Below are positions 17,937 through 26,388 of a stretch of DNA of 64,000 nucleotides, in pieces. Under the pieces are notes generated by a model that saw only the letters and a program-made list of their open reading frames with translations, had not been told where the DNA came from and searched no databases. The first letter of the stretch is position 1. Every line of letters starts with the position of its first letter. This DNA comes from Chitinophagales bacterium (GTDB taxonomy: Bacteria > Bacteroidota > Bacteroidia > Chitinophagales > UBA2359). The DNA is taken from the NCBI GenBank assembly GCA_020636475.1, contig JACJXU010000006.1, positions 95,438-159,437 of the forward strand, given 5' to 3'. The translations under genes and the position numbers were made by a program.

Positions 17937-18968
17937 ATGTCCGACAAAACCGGAATTTTATTGGTTAATTTAGGTACGCCCGACAGCCCACATACTGCCG
18001 ATGTACGCAAATACTTGATAGAATTTCTAACCGACAGGCGTGTTATAGACATTCCGTATCTGCAACGCCAGCTTTTGGTACGCGGTATCATCGCGCCTTT
18101 CAGAGCACCAAAATCTGCCAAAACCTATCAGGCTATTTGGACCGAAAATGGCTCGCCACTTTTGTATTACAGCCAAAATTTGCAGCAGAAAGTACAAGCT
18201 ATCTTTGATAAAATTGCCCCCAAAACTTTTATAGTAAGTCTGGCAATGCGCTATCAGTCGCCTTCTATTGCTTCAGCCTTAGCACATTTGCAGCAGCACA
18301 ATGTAAAAAAGGTGCTTGTATTGCCACTTTTTCCGCAATATGCGAGTGCTACTACAGGTTCTATTCACGAAAAAGTGATGCAAACGCTGCAAAAATGGTG
18401 GGAAATTCCCGACATTCGGTTTATAAATAACTTTTACGACTATGCGCCAATGGTGCGTATTTTTGGCGAAAATGCTAAAAAAATGGGCTTGGCAGATTAC
18501 GATTATTTTGTGTTCAGTTATCACGGCTTGCCGGAAAGACAAATAAAAAAAGCTGACCGTCAGGGACATTGTTTACAACAGCAAAATTGTTGCGAAAAAA
18601 TAGATACCCACAATCAGTTTTGTTATCGGGCGCAGTGTTTTGCTACTACAAAAGCGATTGCTACCTATTTGCAACTCGCTGAAAATAAATATGTTACAAC
18701 TTTTCAGTCAAGGCTTGGGCGCGACCCTTGGATACAGCCCTATACCAGCGATAAAATTGAAGAACTGGCTAAAAAAGGTATTAAAAAAGTGATGGTTTTT
18801 TGTCCGGCTTTTGTGGCAGATTGTTTGGAAACCATTTTTGAAATCGGGGAAGAATATGCCGAACTTTTTGAAGAACATGGCGGCGAAAAATTGACATTGG
18901 TACCCAGCCTAAACGCCCAAGACGAATGGGCGCAGGCAGTAGTAGATTTGGTAGGACAATATGCGTAG
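17937..18968 (+). CDS. hemH: Ferrochelatase
   Basis: Ferrochelatase inserts iron into protoporphyrin IX in the last step of protoporphyrin-dependent haem synthesis. The 343 residues show LLVNLGTPDSP at the start, NGSPLLYYSQNL, the catalytic histidine in FSYHGLPERQ, FQSRLGRDPWIQPYT and VFCPAFVADCLETIFEIGEE. The four cysteines around residues 205-232 (HCLQQQNCCEK, CYRAQC) are not part of the core fold and could bind a metal cluster; this is inference. hemE is about 26 kb away in this window. Confidence 0.95.
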   Translation: MSDKTGILLVNLGTPDSPHTADVRKYLIEFLTDRRVIDIPYLQRQLLVRGIIAPFRAPKSAKTYQAIWTENGSPLLYYSQNLQQKVQAIFDKIAPKTFIVSLAMRYQSPSIASALAHLQQHNVKKVLVLPLFPQYASATTGSIHEKVMQTLQKWWEIPDIRFINNFYDYAPMVRIFGENAKKMGLADYDYFVFSYHGLPERQIKKADRQGHCLQQQNCCEKIDTHNQFCYRAQCFATTKAIATYLQLAENKYVTTFQSRLGRDPWIQPYTSDKIEELAKKGIKKVMVFCPAFVADCLETIFEIGEEYAELFEEHGGEKLTLVPSLNAQDEWAQAVVDLVGQYA

Positions 18969-18975
18969 TTTTCTG

Positions 18976-19006
18976 TTTGATACTACCAACAGTGAAGGTA
19001 ATTTTA
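18976..19006 (+). promoter_or_regulatory. Promoter of fhs
   Basis: TTTG (18976-18979) and TAATTTTA (18999-19006, 7 of 8 to TAnnTTTG) are separated by 19 bases, the spacing expected for the Bacteroidota primary sigma factor. The element is 42 bases before the ATG. Confidence 0.5.
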
Positions 19007-19048
19007 TTATCCAAAAAATAATTTTTAACCATAAAATATAAAAACCCA

Positions 19049-20716
19049 ATGCTTAGCGACATAGAAATAGCCCAACAGGCGAAAATTATTCATATAAAAG
19101 AAATTGCCGCAAAAATTGGCGTAGATGCCAATGATTTGTATTATTATGGCAAGCACAAAGCGAAATTGCCCCTTCATTTAATTGATGAAGAAAAACTCAA
19201 AAAATCGAAACTTATTTTGGTTTCGGCTATCAATCCTACGCCTTCGGGTGAAGGCAAAACAATGGTTTCTGTTGGTTTGAATGATGGACTGAATTTGTTG
19301 GGGAAAAAATCTATAGTAGTATTGCGCGAGCCTTCGCTGGGTCCCGTATTTGGCATAAAAGGCGGTGCCGCAGGAGGCGGATATTCGCAACTTATTCCTA
19401 TGGAAGACATTAATCTGCATTTTACCGGCGATTTTTCGGCGATTGAAAAAGCCAATAATTTGCTTAGTGCTATTATCGACAACAGACTTCACAATAAAAC
19501 CGACTTAGATATAGACCCGCGCACGATTGTGTGGAAACGGGTAATTGACCTCAATGACCGCGCTCTGCGACACATAATAATAGGACTTGGTGGTTCCAGC
19601 AACGGCGTTTTGCGCGAAGATGGTTTTAATATTACTCCTGCTTCGGAAGTAATGGCTATTTTGTGTATGTCCAGCAGCCTTGAAGATTTGAAAAAGCGTT
19701 TGGGCGATATTTTTATCGGTTATACTTACGACAAAAAACCTGTTTTTGCCCGCGACCTGAAAGCGGAAACTGCCATGACTATTTTGCTCAAAGATGCCAT
19801 AAAACCTAATTTGGTGCAAACTTTAGAAGGAAATCCGGCTTTTATACATGGCGGTCCTTTTGCCAATATTGCGCAAGGAACCAATACTATTTTGGCAACC
19901 AAAATGGGACTCAGTCTTGCCGATTATGTGGTTACAGAAGCTGGTTTTGGTGCAGATTTAGGTGCGGAAAAATTTATGGATATAAAATGTGGTTATGCCA
20001 AACTAAAACCGGATGCAATGGTATTAGTAGCCACTATTCGCGCATTGCGCCACCATGGCGGTGCAAAACGTAGCGAGTATGAAATACCTTCCTTAGAAAA
20101 AGTGGAAAAGGGCTTTGAAAATTTGGCGAAACACATAGAAAATGCCCAAAAATATCATTTAAAACCTGTAGTTGCCATCAATCATTTTCCCCACGATAGC
20201 GAGGAAGAAATACAATTTGTGCAAAATGCTTGTGCAAAAATGGGCATAAAAGCAGTTGTTACCAAAAGTTTTGTACAAGGAGGCGAAGGTGCCAAAGATT
20301 TGGCGCAAGCCGTAATAGATAATATTGCCAGTGGACAAAATAATTTTCAAGCATTATACAACTGGAAAATAAGTATTGAACAAAAAATTCATACCATTGC
20401 CACGCAAATTTATGGTGCGCGCGATGTAGAATATGCACCATTGGCTAAACGACAATTAAAAACGATAAATGATTTGGGCTACAACGAATTGCCGATTTGT
20501 ATGGCAAAGACCCAAAAATCGTTGAGTGATAACGAAAAGTTGGTTGGCAGACCCCAAGATTTTGTGGTAACGGTACGCGAGTTTGAGTTTGCTGCCGGCG
20601 CGGGTTTTGTAATTCCAATTTTGGGAGATATGATGCGTATGCCCGGTTTGCCTTCATCGCCTGCCAACGAAAGAATGGACATTAGTCCCGAAGGCGTTAT
20701 TTCGGGCTTGAGCTAA
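19049..20716 (+). CDS. fhs: Formate--tetrahydrofolate ligase
   Basis: This 555-residue enzyme forms 10-formyl-tetrahydrofolate from formate, THF and ATP, feeding one-carbon metabolism. The ATP-binding loop PTPSGEGKT sits at residues ~63-71. Other family motifs are LREPSLGPVFGIKGGAAGGGYSQ, HFTGDFSAI, FIHGGPFANIAQGTN and DYVVTEAGFGADLGAEKF. The C-terminus MPGLPSSPANERMD is also typical. It stands alone with its own promoter-like sequence. Confidence 0.96.
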   Translation: MLSDIEIAQQAKIIHIKEIAAKIGVDANDLYYYGKHKAKLPLHLIDEEKLKKSKLILVSAINPTPSGEGKTMVSVGLNDGLNLLGKKSIVVLREPSLGPVFGIKGGAAGGGYSQLIPMEDINLHFTGDFSAIEKANNLLSAIIDNRLHNKTDLDIDPRTIVWKRVIDLNDRALRHIIIGLGGSSNGVLREDGFNITPASEVMAILCMSSSLEDLKKRLGDIFIGYTYDKKPVFARDLKAETAMTILLKDAIKPNLVQTLEGNPAFIHGGPFANIAQGTNTILATKMGLSLADYVVTEAGFGADLGAEKFMDIKCGYAKLKPDAMVLVATIRALRHHGGAKRSEYEIPSLEKVEKGFENLAKHIENAQKYHLKPVVAINHFPHDSEEEIQFVQNACAKMGIKAVVTKSFVQGGEGAKDLAQAVIDNIASGQNNFQALYNWKISIEQKIHTIATQIYGARDVEYAPLAKRQLKTINDLGYNELPICMAKTQKSLSDNEKLVGRPQDFVVTVREFEFAAGAGFVIPILGDMMRMPGLPSSPANERMDISPEGVISGLS

Positions 20717-20803
20717 TGAATTTTACATTTTTTACGCAACAATCTGCCGCAAATTTTGTAAAGAATTTGCTATTTGTAATTTAAGCACCTATCATTTTTA
20801 TCC

Positions 20804-21559
20804 ATGATACTCATTTCTCCGGCAAAATCATTGGCAAATCCTCAAGATATTGCGTTTGCACCGCAGCAGATGCCATTTTTTGAGCAAGAAACAGCACAAA
20901 TTGTAAAAAAAATGCAAAAACTAAAGCCGCCGACTTTGAAGGAATTGATGCAACTGAGTGATGCTTTAACGCAGCTCAATTATCAACGCTATCAGCAGTG
21001 GAATACCGAAAATATAGCTTGTCCGGCTTTGTTTTATTTTAAAGGCGATGTGTATCAAGGTTTGGACGCGGAAACACTCAATGAAAAACAGCTAAACTAT
21101 GCTGCAACTAACTTGCGTATTTTGTCGGGTTTGTACGGAATAATGCGCCCTTTCGATGCAATGAAAGCCTATCGTTTGGAAATGGGCACAACAATTTCGG
21201 TAGGCAAAGCGAAGAACTTGTATCAGTTTTGGCAGGCAAAAATTACGAAGCGATTGCAGGAAGAAATGAATGTACAAAACGCTACTTTTGGCGTAAATTT
21301 GGCTTCGCAAGAATATGCAAAAGTCCTTGATTTTAAGCAAATTAAGCAGCCATTTGTTTCTCCTGTATTTAAGCAATACAAAAATGGCGTGTACAAAATT
21401 ATCAGTTTTTCGGCGAAACGCGCAAGGGGTTTGATGGCAAGATTTATCTTGGAAAACGAACTAAAAAACATCGCCGATTTGCAAGCATTCAACGCAGAAA
21501 ACTACCGTTACAGCGCGGAAATGTCGAAGTCTTTGCAGCCGGTTTTTTTGCAAGACTAA
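20804..21559 (+). CDS. yaaA: Peroxide stress protein YaaA family (DUF328)
   Basis: This 251-residue protein matches YaaA, which limits free iron and protects DNA during hydrogen peroxide stress in E. coli. It opens with MILISPAKSLANPQD. Other conserved blocks are LMQLSDALTQLNYQRYQ, FYFKGDVYQGLDAETL, LRILSGLYGIMRPFDAMKAYRLEMG and ISFSAKRARGLMARFI. The length is standard. It is flanked by fhs and an M16 peptidase in the same direction, without an obvious shared function. Confidence 0.92.
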   Translation: MILISPAKSLANPQDIAFAPQQMPFFEQETAQIVKKMQKLKPPTLKELMQLSDALTQLNYQRYQQWNTENIACPALFYFKGDVYQGLDAETLNEKQLNYAATNLRILSGLYGIMRPFDAMKAYRLEMGTTISVGKAKNLYQFWQAKITKRLQEEMNVQNATFGVNLASQEYAKVLDFKQIKQPFVSPVFKQYKNGVYKIISFSAKRARGLMARFILENELKNIADLQAFNAENYRYSAEMSKSLQPVFLQD

Positions 21560-21565
21560 TGTGGT

Positions 21566-21697
21566 TTAATGAAGGATGTAGCCTACGCTGAAGTTGAGTG
21601 TTTCAGAAAAATAGTTCTTGGGCATGTACCATGTTGATTCAAATTTGGTGCTATTTACTACACCTTTTATCTTTAGCGCATTTTCTAAAAAATCTGT
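21566..21697 (-). pseudogene. C-terminal remnant of an outer-membrane beta-barrel-type protein
   Basis: On the minus strand, 43 codons end in a TAA at 21566-21568. The peptide contains KFESTWYMPKNYFSETLN and ends FSVGYILH, alternating aromatic and polar residues like the last strands of a Bacteroidota outer-membrane barrel. There is no start codon, and an in-frame TGA precedes it at 21698-21700. It fills the space between yaaA and the M16 peptidase. It could be the tail of a decayed gene, but without a homology search a chance open stretch is possible. Confidence 0.5.
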
Positions 21698-21732
21698 TCA
21701 AAATACCTATTTTTGGCGTTTTTTATAATTAC

Positions 21733-22974
21733 ATGATTCAATTTTCGGAATTTAAATTGAAAAATGGCTTAAGGGTAATCCACCAAGCCGACTTCAACAC
21801 GCCACTGACGGTGGTGTGTGTGTTGTATTATGCCGGAGCAAAATTCGATGCCAAAGATAAATCCGGCACGGCGCATCTTTTGGAGCATTTGATGTTTGAA
21901 GGCTCGCAACATATTCCCAATTTTGATATTCCGCTACAAAATGCGGGCGGCGAAAACAATGCTTTTACCAACAGCGATGTTGCCTGCTACTACAATATAC
22001 TCCCCGCCGAAAATATTGAAACGGCTTTTTGGTTGGAAAGCGACCGAATGTTAGGACTGCGCCTAAACCAAAAAAAATTTAAAGTGCAGCAAAAAGTGGT
22101 ACTCGAAGAGTTTATTGAAACTTGCACCGACGAACCCTTCGGCGATGTGTGGCATCATTTGCGCGCTTTGGCATTTCCCGAAAATCATCCGTATTCGTGG
22201 CCAGTTTTGGGCAAAAGCCCACAGCATGTAAAAGCTATTACGCTGGAAGATATAGAATCGTTTTATCATACATATTATGTCCCCAACAATGCAATTTTGG
22301 TTGTAGTAGGAGCTATTTCTTTATCGAAAACGAAAAGCCTTACCAAAAAATGGTTTGGTGAAATAGCGCGCGGAGAAAAAATACCCAAGTTGAAATTTCC
22401 TAAAGGAAAAAGAAAAAAGAACGTGCCGAAAATATTGGAAAGTCCCGTGTCGGTAGAAATGTTGTATATGGCATTCAAAATTTATCCGCACGCGCATCCG
22501 CAATACTTAGTACCCGATATTATTTCCGATTTGCTGGCGGGTTCAAAATCGGCACTTTTGGTGCAAAAATTAGTAGAAGAAAAGTCCGTTTTTTCTAATA
22601 TTGACGTTTTTACTACCGACGAAATGGGCGAAGGCTTGTTGGTAATTGAGGCAAAATTGCAAGCTACTACTACTTTGGTACAAGCCCGCGAGGCTATTTG
22701 GCAGCAACTCAGCGATTTTAAAGTCAAAGGAACATCGCCGGAAGCACTGGCAAAAGTTATTCGCAAAAACGAAGCCGATATTTGCTTTTCCGATGCGCAA
22801 ATTTTGCACCGAAGCATCAATTTGGCAAACTATAAAATTTCGGGCAACGCCCAAGACATTAACACCGAAATTGCGCGCTATCGCCAAATAAGCACCGCCG
22901 ATATAGTACAAGTAGCCAAGGATATTTTTGTGTCGGAAAATGAAAGTACGGTGGCGTATCAGTTAGAAAAATGA
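21733..22974 (+). CDS. M16-family (pitrilysin-like) zinc peptidase
   Basis: A start at ATG 21733 gives 413 residues; an upstream ATG at 21598 would add a peptide without family similarity. The inverted zinc motif HLLEH lies at residues 48-52, with the distal glutamate in QQKVVLEEFIE. GGENNAFTNSDVACYY and YSWPVLGKSPQHVKAITLEDI are typical of M16 single-chain peptidases. Residues ~230-400 are the second, non-catalytic M16 domain. Members degrade peptides, often in the periplasm, but no signal peptide is clear here. A DinB-like gene follows on the other strand. Confidence 0.88.
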   Translation: MIQFSEFKLKNGLRVIHQADFNTPLTVVCVLYYAGAKFDAKDKSGTAHLLEHLMFEGSQHIPNFDIPLQNAGGENNAFTNSDVACYYNILPAENIETAFWLESDRMLGLRLNQKKFKVQQKVVLEEFIETCTDEPFGDVWHHLRALAFPENHPYSWPVLGKSPQHVKAITLEDIESFYHTYYVPNNAILVVVGAISLSKTKSLTKKWFGEIARGEKIPKLKFPKGKRKKNVPKILESPVSVEMLYMAFKIYPHAHPQYLVPDIISDLLAGSKSALLVQKLVEEKSVFSNIDVFTTDEMGEGLLVIEAKLQATTTLVQAREAIWQQLSDFKVKGTSPEALAKVIRKNEADICFSDAQILHRSINLANYKISGNAQDINTEIARYRQISTADIVQVAKDIFVSENESTVAYQLEK

Positions 22975-22981
22975 GGAAAAC

Positions 22982-23491
22982 TTACCAAGTTCCGGCATAG
23001 GCTAAGTCGGAAGAAATGTTTTGTTGCAAAAACAAGTATTTCAGCTTAATGATTTGCCGCTGGTGCAGATAATCGTGGGCGAGCCAGTTTTGGAGAAAAA
23101 ACAAAGGCGTAACTTCTCCCAGTGCCGGATGCGAAAAAGAAATTTCCCAATTGGGATAGTCCAGCGATTGCAGCCAACGTATAGATTCGCTACGCGCCTG
23201 CAAAAAATTGTGTAAAGTATCCTCAAAATTTTGTTGAAGATAATTTCGCGCTTGCACCCAAGTTGTAGGACTAATGCGCGGCATTGCTGCTTGTGGCGCA
23301 GTCCAAATATGCTGCATCCGCGCCCGAAAATCTTCGTTTTCTTCGTCTAAAAGATGGCAAACCACTTCCAACAAACACCAGTGGTCGGCTTGTGGTTTTA
23401 AGCGTTGCATTTCGGGTGTGGTATTCTCCAGCAAACTGCGAAATACGGCAGCATTGGCAGCTAATTGTGTAATGAAAAAGGCGATGTTCAT
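22982..23491 (-). CDS. DinB-family protein
   Basis: This 169-residue four-helix-bundle protein belongs to the DinB_2 group. Candidate metal ligands are the histidines in CHLLDEENEDFRARM (residue ~51) and LAHDYLHQRQI (~145-149). Related proteins are thiol transferases or damage-inducible proteins of unknown substrate. It converges on the M16 peptidase with a gap of 7 bases. Confidence 0.82.
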   Translation of the reverse strand: MNIAFFITQLAANAAVFRSLLENTTPEMQRLKPQADHWCLLEVVCHLLDEENEDFRARMQHIWTAPQAAMPRISPTTWVQARNYLQQNFEDTLHNFLQARSESIRWLQSLDYPNWEISFSHPALGEVTPLFFLQNWLAHDYLHQRQIIKLKYLFLQQNISSDLAYAGTW

Positions 23492-23609
23492 GATGTTGTA
23501 AAAATAAAATGTAAAGAAAAATACGCGAATACATGCTTTAATTTAAACAAAATATTATATTGCAAGTCCAATTAACGATTTTTTAACTTACAAAAAAATA
23601 CCACAGTTT

Positions 23610-24044
23610 ATGAGAATTTATTTGCTTCTGATAGCAGCCTTTTTTACGCTTGGTGTGCAAGCACAAAGTTCCGTATTGGGAAAATGGAAAACTATTGACG
23701 ATGAAACCAACAAACCAAAATCGATTGTAGAGGTGTATGAAGAAAATGGTAAAGTTTATGGTAAAATACTAAAACTTTTCCGCGGTCCGGACGAAGACCA
23801 AGACCCGGATTGTACCAAATGTACCGATGATAGAAAAAATCAGCGAATTATAGGCATGCAAATTATTCGCGATATGAAAAACCACGGCGACTACTGGGAC
23901 GATGGCACCATTGTAGATCCTAAAAACGGCAAAGTGTATTCTTGTCAATTAACCTTAAAAAATGACAACGAATTAGATGTGCGCGGATATTTGGGATTTT
24001 CTTTTATAGGGCGTTCCCAAACGTGGATACGCGTGAAAGAGTAG
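23610..24044 (+). CDS. DUF2147 domain protein, exported
   Basis: This 144-residue protein starts with a signal peptide (LLLIAAFFTLGVQAQ). The rest is a DUF2147 beta-barrel-like domain: VLGKWKTIDDETNKPKSIVE at the start, GKVYGKILKLF, then DPDCTKCTDDRKNQ with two cysteines, and the ending FIGRSQTWIRV. The family is widespread in Bacteroidota and Proteobacteria, and its function is unknown. A strong terminator-like hairpin follows. Confidence 0.85.
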   Translation: MRIYLLLIAAFFTLGVQAQSSVLGKWKTIDDETNKPKSIVEVYEENGKVYGKILKLFRGPDEDQDPDCTKCTDDRKNQRIIGMQIIRDMKNHGDYWDDGTIVDPKNGKVYSCQLTLKNDNELDVRGYLGFSFIGRSQTWIRVKE

Positions 24045-24065
24045 AATGTAGCTAAAAAACATAGC

Positions 24066-24107
24066 GCGCAAGCCGCAGGAACTAAACTTCTGCGGCTTGT
24101 TTGTTTT
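24066..24107 (+). terminator. Terminator after DUF2147 gene
   Basis: CAAGCCGCAG (24069-24078) pairs perfectly with CTGCGGCTTG (24090-24099), followed by TTTGTTTTCTT. The right arm overlaps the last codons of the convergent BrkB gene, so it may end both transcripts. Confidence 0.7.
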
Positions 24108-25065
24108 CTTGCAACAGCAAATTGTTTCCTTGTTCTATGGCAATATTCATTTCAAAACCAATGAGCAACATCAGCGAGTTGAGGTAAATCCAAAACATAA
24201 AAATCATGAGTGCGCCAATAGAACCATACAACAAGTTATAGCTCGAAAAATGCACCGTATAATAGGTAAACAAATAAGAGCTGAGGATAATGAGCAAAGT
24301 TGCCGTCATAGAACCTACCGAAAAATAACTCCATTTGTGTTTTACCTGCGGAGCCCAAAAATAAATAGACGACACTAAATTGAGTACCAGCAAAAGCACC
24401 ATCAGCCACTTGAACAATGCCAAAATATAGTAGCTAAATTGCGAAATGACATAAATTGTTTCCAAAAAGCGGTCTAAATAAATTTCGCCAATAATCAGTA
24501 CGGCAACCGTAAGTAAAAGAATCAACACCAACAGTAGCGTTATTTGCATAGCTATCCAGCGTTGTTGAAAATAGTTTTGTTTTTTTACAACTTGGGTGGT
24601 GCTAATTTCGTTTTTGCCAAACTCGGTAATGAGCGAATGTACGCCATTGGAGGCGAAAATAAGTGCCAAAATAGAGCCCAGTGAAATAATTCCGCTACTG
24701 TTGTTTTCCACGCTGGTAATGCTGTCAATAATATCCATCAGCAAAAAATAAGCACTGGGCGGCATACTATCGCGCAGGAGTTCGTAAATAGTGGTTTCGA
24801 TGGTGCCGATGGGCAAAAATGCCAAGAGTTGCGACATTACCAGAATAAGCGGAAATATGGAAAAAAAAATGTTGAAAGAAATGGCGGCAGCGCGTGTTTG
24901 TAAAGATTCTTTTGCCGACTCGTTGAAAATGAAATGCAGAATATCCGTTACCGACACTCCCCGATACTTGATGAGTGAAAGGTAATTGTAAATTTGTTGG
25001 TATATTTTGCGTAAAAATTTAGTCAATCTCGGGCTTAAATTAGGAACATCAGTATATTCGGGCAA
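24082..25065 (-). CDS. YihY/BrkB-family integral membrane protein
   Basis: This protein of up to 327 residues has six hydrophobic segments. Family signatures are the stretch AAAISFNIFFSIFPLILVM, ASNGVHSLITEFGKNE and, at the end, YGSIGALMIFMFWIYLNSLML. YihY/BrkB proteins are inner-membrane proteins of uncertain function, once misassigned as RNase BN. The start is unclear: the longest frame begins at a TTG at 25065, which lies inside a TACCTTTG promoter element, so a later TTG at 25026 (about 314 aa) is possible. Confidence 0.83.
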   Translation of the reverse strand: MPEYTDVPNLSPRLTKFLRKIYQQIYNYLSLIKYRGVSVTDILHFIFNESAKESLQTRAAAISFNIFFSIFPLILVMSQLLAFLPIGTIETTIYELLRDSMPPSAYFLLMDIIDSITSVENNSSGIISLGSILALIFASNGVHSLITEFGKNEISTTQVVKKQNYFQQRWIAMQITLLLVLILLLTVAVLIIGEIYLDRFLETIYVISQFSYYILALFKWLMVLLLVLNLVSSIYFWAPQVKHKWSYFSVGSMTATLLIILSSYLFTYYTVHFSSYNLLYGSIGALMIFMFWIYLNSLMLLIGFEMNIAIEQGNNLLLQENKQAAEV

Positions 25066-25082
25066 AGGTACAAATTTTGTAC
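25063..25082 (-). promoter_or_regulatory. -7 element and adjacent palindrome upstream of BrkB gene
   Basis: The minus strand reads TACCTTTG at 25070-25063. Immediately upstream, and overlapping it by three bases, is the perfect palindrome GTACAAATTTTGTAC (25068-25082). This is where an operator would block RNA polymerase. No regulator is identified. Confidence 0.4.
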
Positions 25083-25169
25083 GCCTCTACATAGTGTATT
25101 GCGTTTTTGGTGGATTTTGCGATTTAGGAGAGTGGGGCTTTCAAGTTTTGGTGCAGCAAATAAAAAACC

Positions 25170-25208
25170 AAAAAGCCGATGTTGCAAACAAAACAACATC
25201 GGCTTTTT
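25170..25208 (-). terminator. Terminator of the intradiol dioxygenase-like gene
   Basis: AAAAAGCCGATGTTG (25170-25184) is the exact inverse of CAACATCGGCTTTTT (25194-25208), a 15-bp stem with A/T ends. It sits 22 bases beyond the minus-strand stop at 25231. Confidence 0.85.
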
Positions 25209-25230
25209 ATAAAAAATTCAATATAGAAAA

Positions 25231-26238
25231 TTATGCTATATAAGTCATCATTTTAGGCAGACGGAATACACCGTTTCTGTTTTTGGCTTCCAACTGGTAA
25301 ATGTAACTGCCGTTAGCTAATCCAAGTTTTTTAGGATTAATATCTATTATATAGTCACCCGTCATTTTCGATTCGTCCAGCACTACAGCTACTTTTTTGC
25401 CCGATAAGTCCCATAATTCTAACTTCACTTCGGCATTTTGTTTCAAAGTAAAAGGAATGCTCGTTTGACTTTGGTAAGGATTAGGAAAATTTTGCCCCAA
25501 ACTAAATACTTTGCCGATTTCTTTTTCAATGTGCCCCAAGCCTGTAGTAGTGCCACTGCCTTGTACGCTCACTTCTATGGTTGCATCCCAGCCGCCAGTG
25601 TCTGCGTTTTCTGTCAAGCTGGTAAGTTGATACTGTACACCATCAGAAAAAATATTGTCTGAAGCAAAAGTCATCGGGTCGGCACCTTTGGTGTAAAGAC
25701 TGGAATTTGCTGCATAAATAGCGTTTTTGGTCGCTATATCAAAGGTAAATTGCGAAATAGCCGAATAAGCCGAACTTACGTGTACTTGAAAATGAATGTG
25801 TGCAATACGACCATTGTACCAACCGGGTAAAATAGTAATAAACTCTACTTCGCCATTGGCATCGCTAAACTGGTAGCCGCGCAAATAAGTGGAGGTAGTG
25901 CTGCCGGGATTGTTGTTGGAGTTGTAACCCGAATATACGCCGTCTTTATCGCAGTGCCAAATATTCACACGCACGTTTTGCATGGGTTCACAGTTGTCTA
26001 AGCCCAGTACTTTTATTTTTACATTTAGCTGCACGCCCGTTCTGTCTTCGCGCACGTCTTGGCGGAAAAAAGTGTTGTTTTCAGTCAAATCTAAGGGGAA
26101 AGGTCCCGCAGTTTCAGAGGGAATTAATACACAAGCATCACCTGTTGCGGTTTTGCTGTTTTGCGCAAAAGAAGATGTAGGGAGTACCAATCCTAAACTT
26201 GCTAAACTGGCACCTTTTAAAAAGTCTTTTCTTCTCAT
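25231..26238 (-). CDS. Intradiol ring-cleavage dioxygenase-like protein with Tat signal and T9SS sorting domain
   Basis: This 335-residue protein starts MRRKDFLKGASLASLGLVL, a twin-arginine signal followed by a hydrophobic core and AQN cleavage region. Residues ~40-235 resemble the secreted intradiol dioxygenase-like (protocatechuate/catechol type) fold: ETAGPFPLDL, VNIWHCDKDGVYSGY, TYLRGYQFSDANGEVEFITI, LPGWYNGRIAHIHFQVH. The Tyr and His residues in the last two blocks are candidate iron ligands. Residues ~250-335 (SLGQNFPNPYQSQTSIPF to the end) are a type A C-terminal sorting domain for T9SS. ATG 26238 was chosen because it begins the Tat motif; an upstream ATG (26304) adds unrelated residues. 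Confidence 0.87.
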   Translation of the reverse strand: MRRKDFLKGASLASLGLVLPTSSFAQNSKTATGDACVLIPSETAGPFPLDLTENNTFFRQDVREDRTGVQLNVKIKVLGLDNCEPMQNVRVNIWHCDKDGVYSGYNSNNNPGSTTSTYLRGYQFSDANGEVEFITILPGWYNGRIAHIHFQVHVSSAYSAISQFTFDIATKNAIYAANSSLYTKGADPMTFASDNIFSDGVQYQLTSLTENADTGGWDATIEVSVQGSGTTTGLGHIEKEIGKVFSLGQNFPNPYQSQTSIPFTLKQNAEVKLELWDLSGKKVAVVLDESKMTGDYIIDINPKKLGLANGSYIYQLEAKNRNGVFRLPKMMTYIA

Positions 26239-26388
26239 AACGATTTTTGGTTTTAATATATGAAATGTCGGAAAATTTGAAATAAAAATAAATAACATTC
26301 GCACACAAGTCTTTAGACAATGTTAAGACTAAAACAATTCACATCTCACGTAATTTTTTACAAGAAAATAACGTTTTCCCTCACGTTT

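Noticed and set aside
21598..21732. 45-codon N-terminal extension of the M16 peptidase
   Set aside because: It overlaps the minus-strand barrel remnant and has no M16 similarity; ATG 21733 precedes the domain directly.
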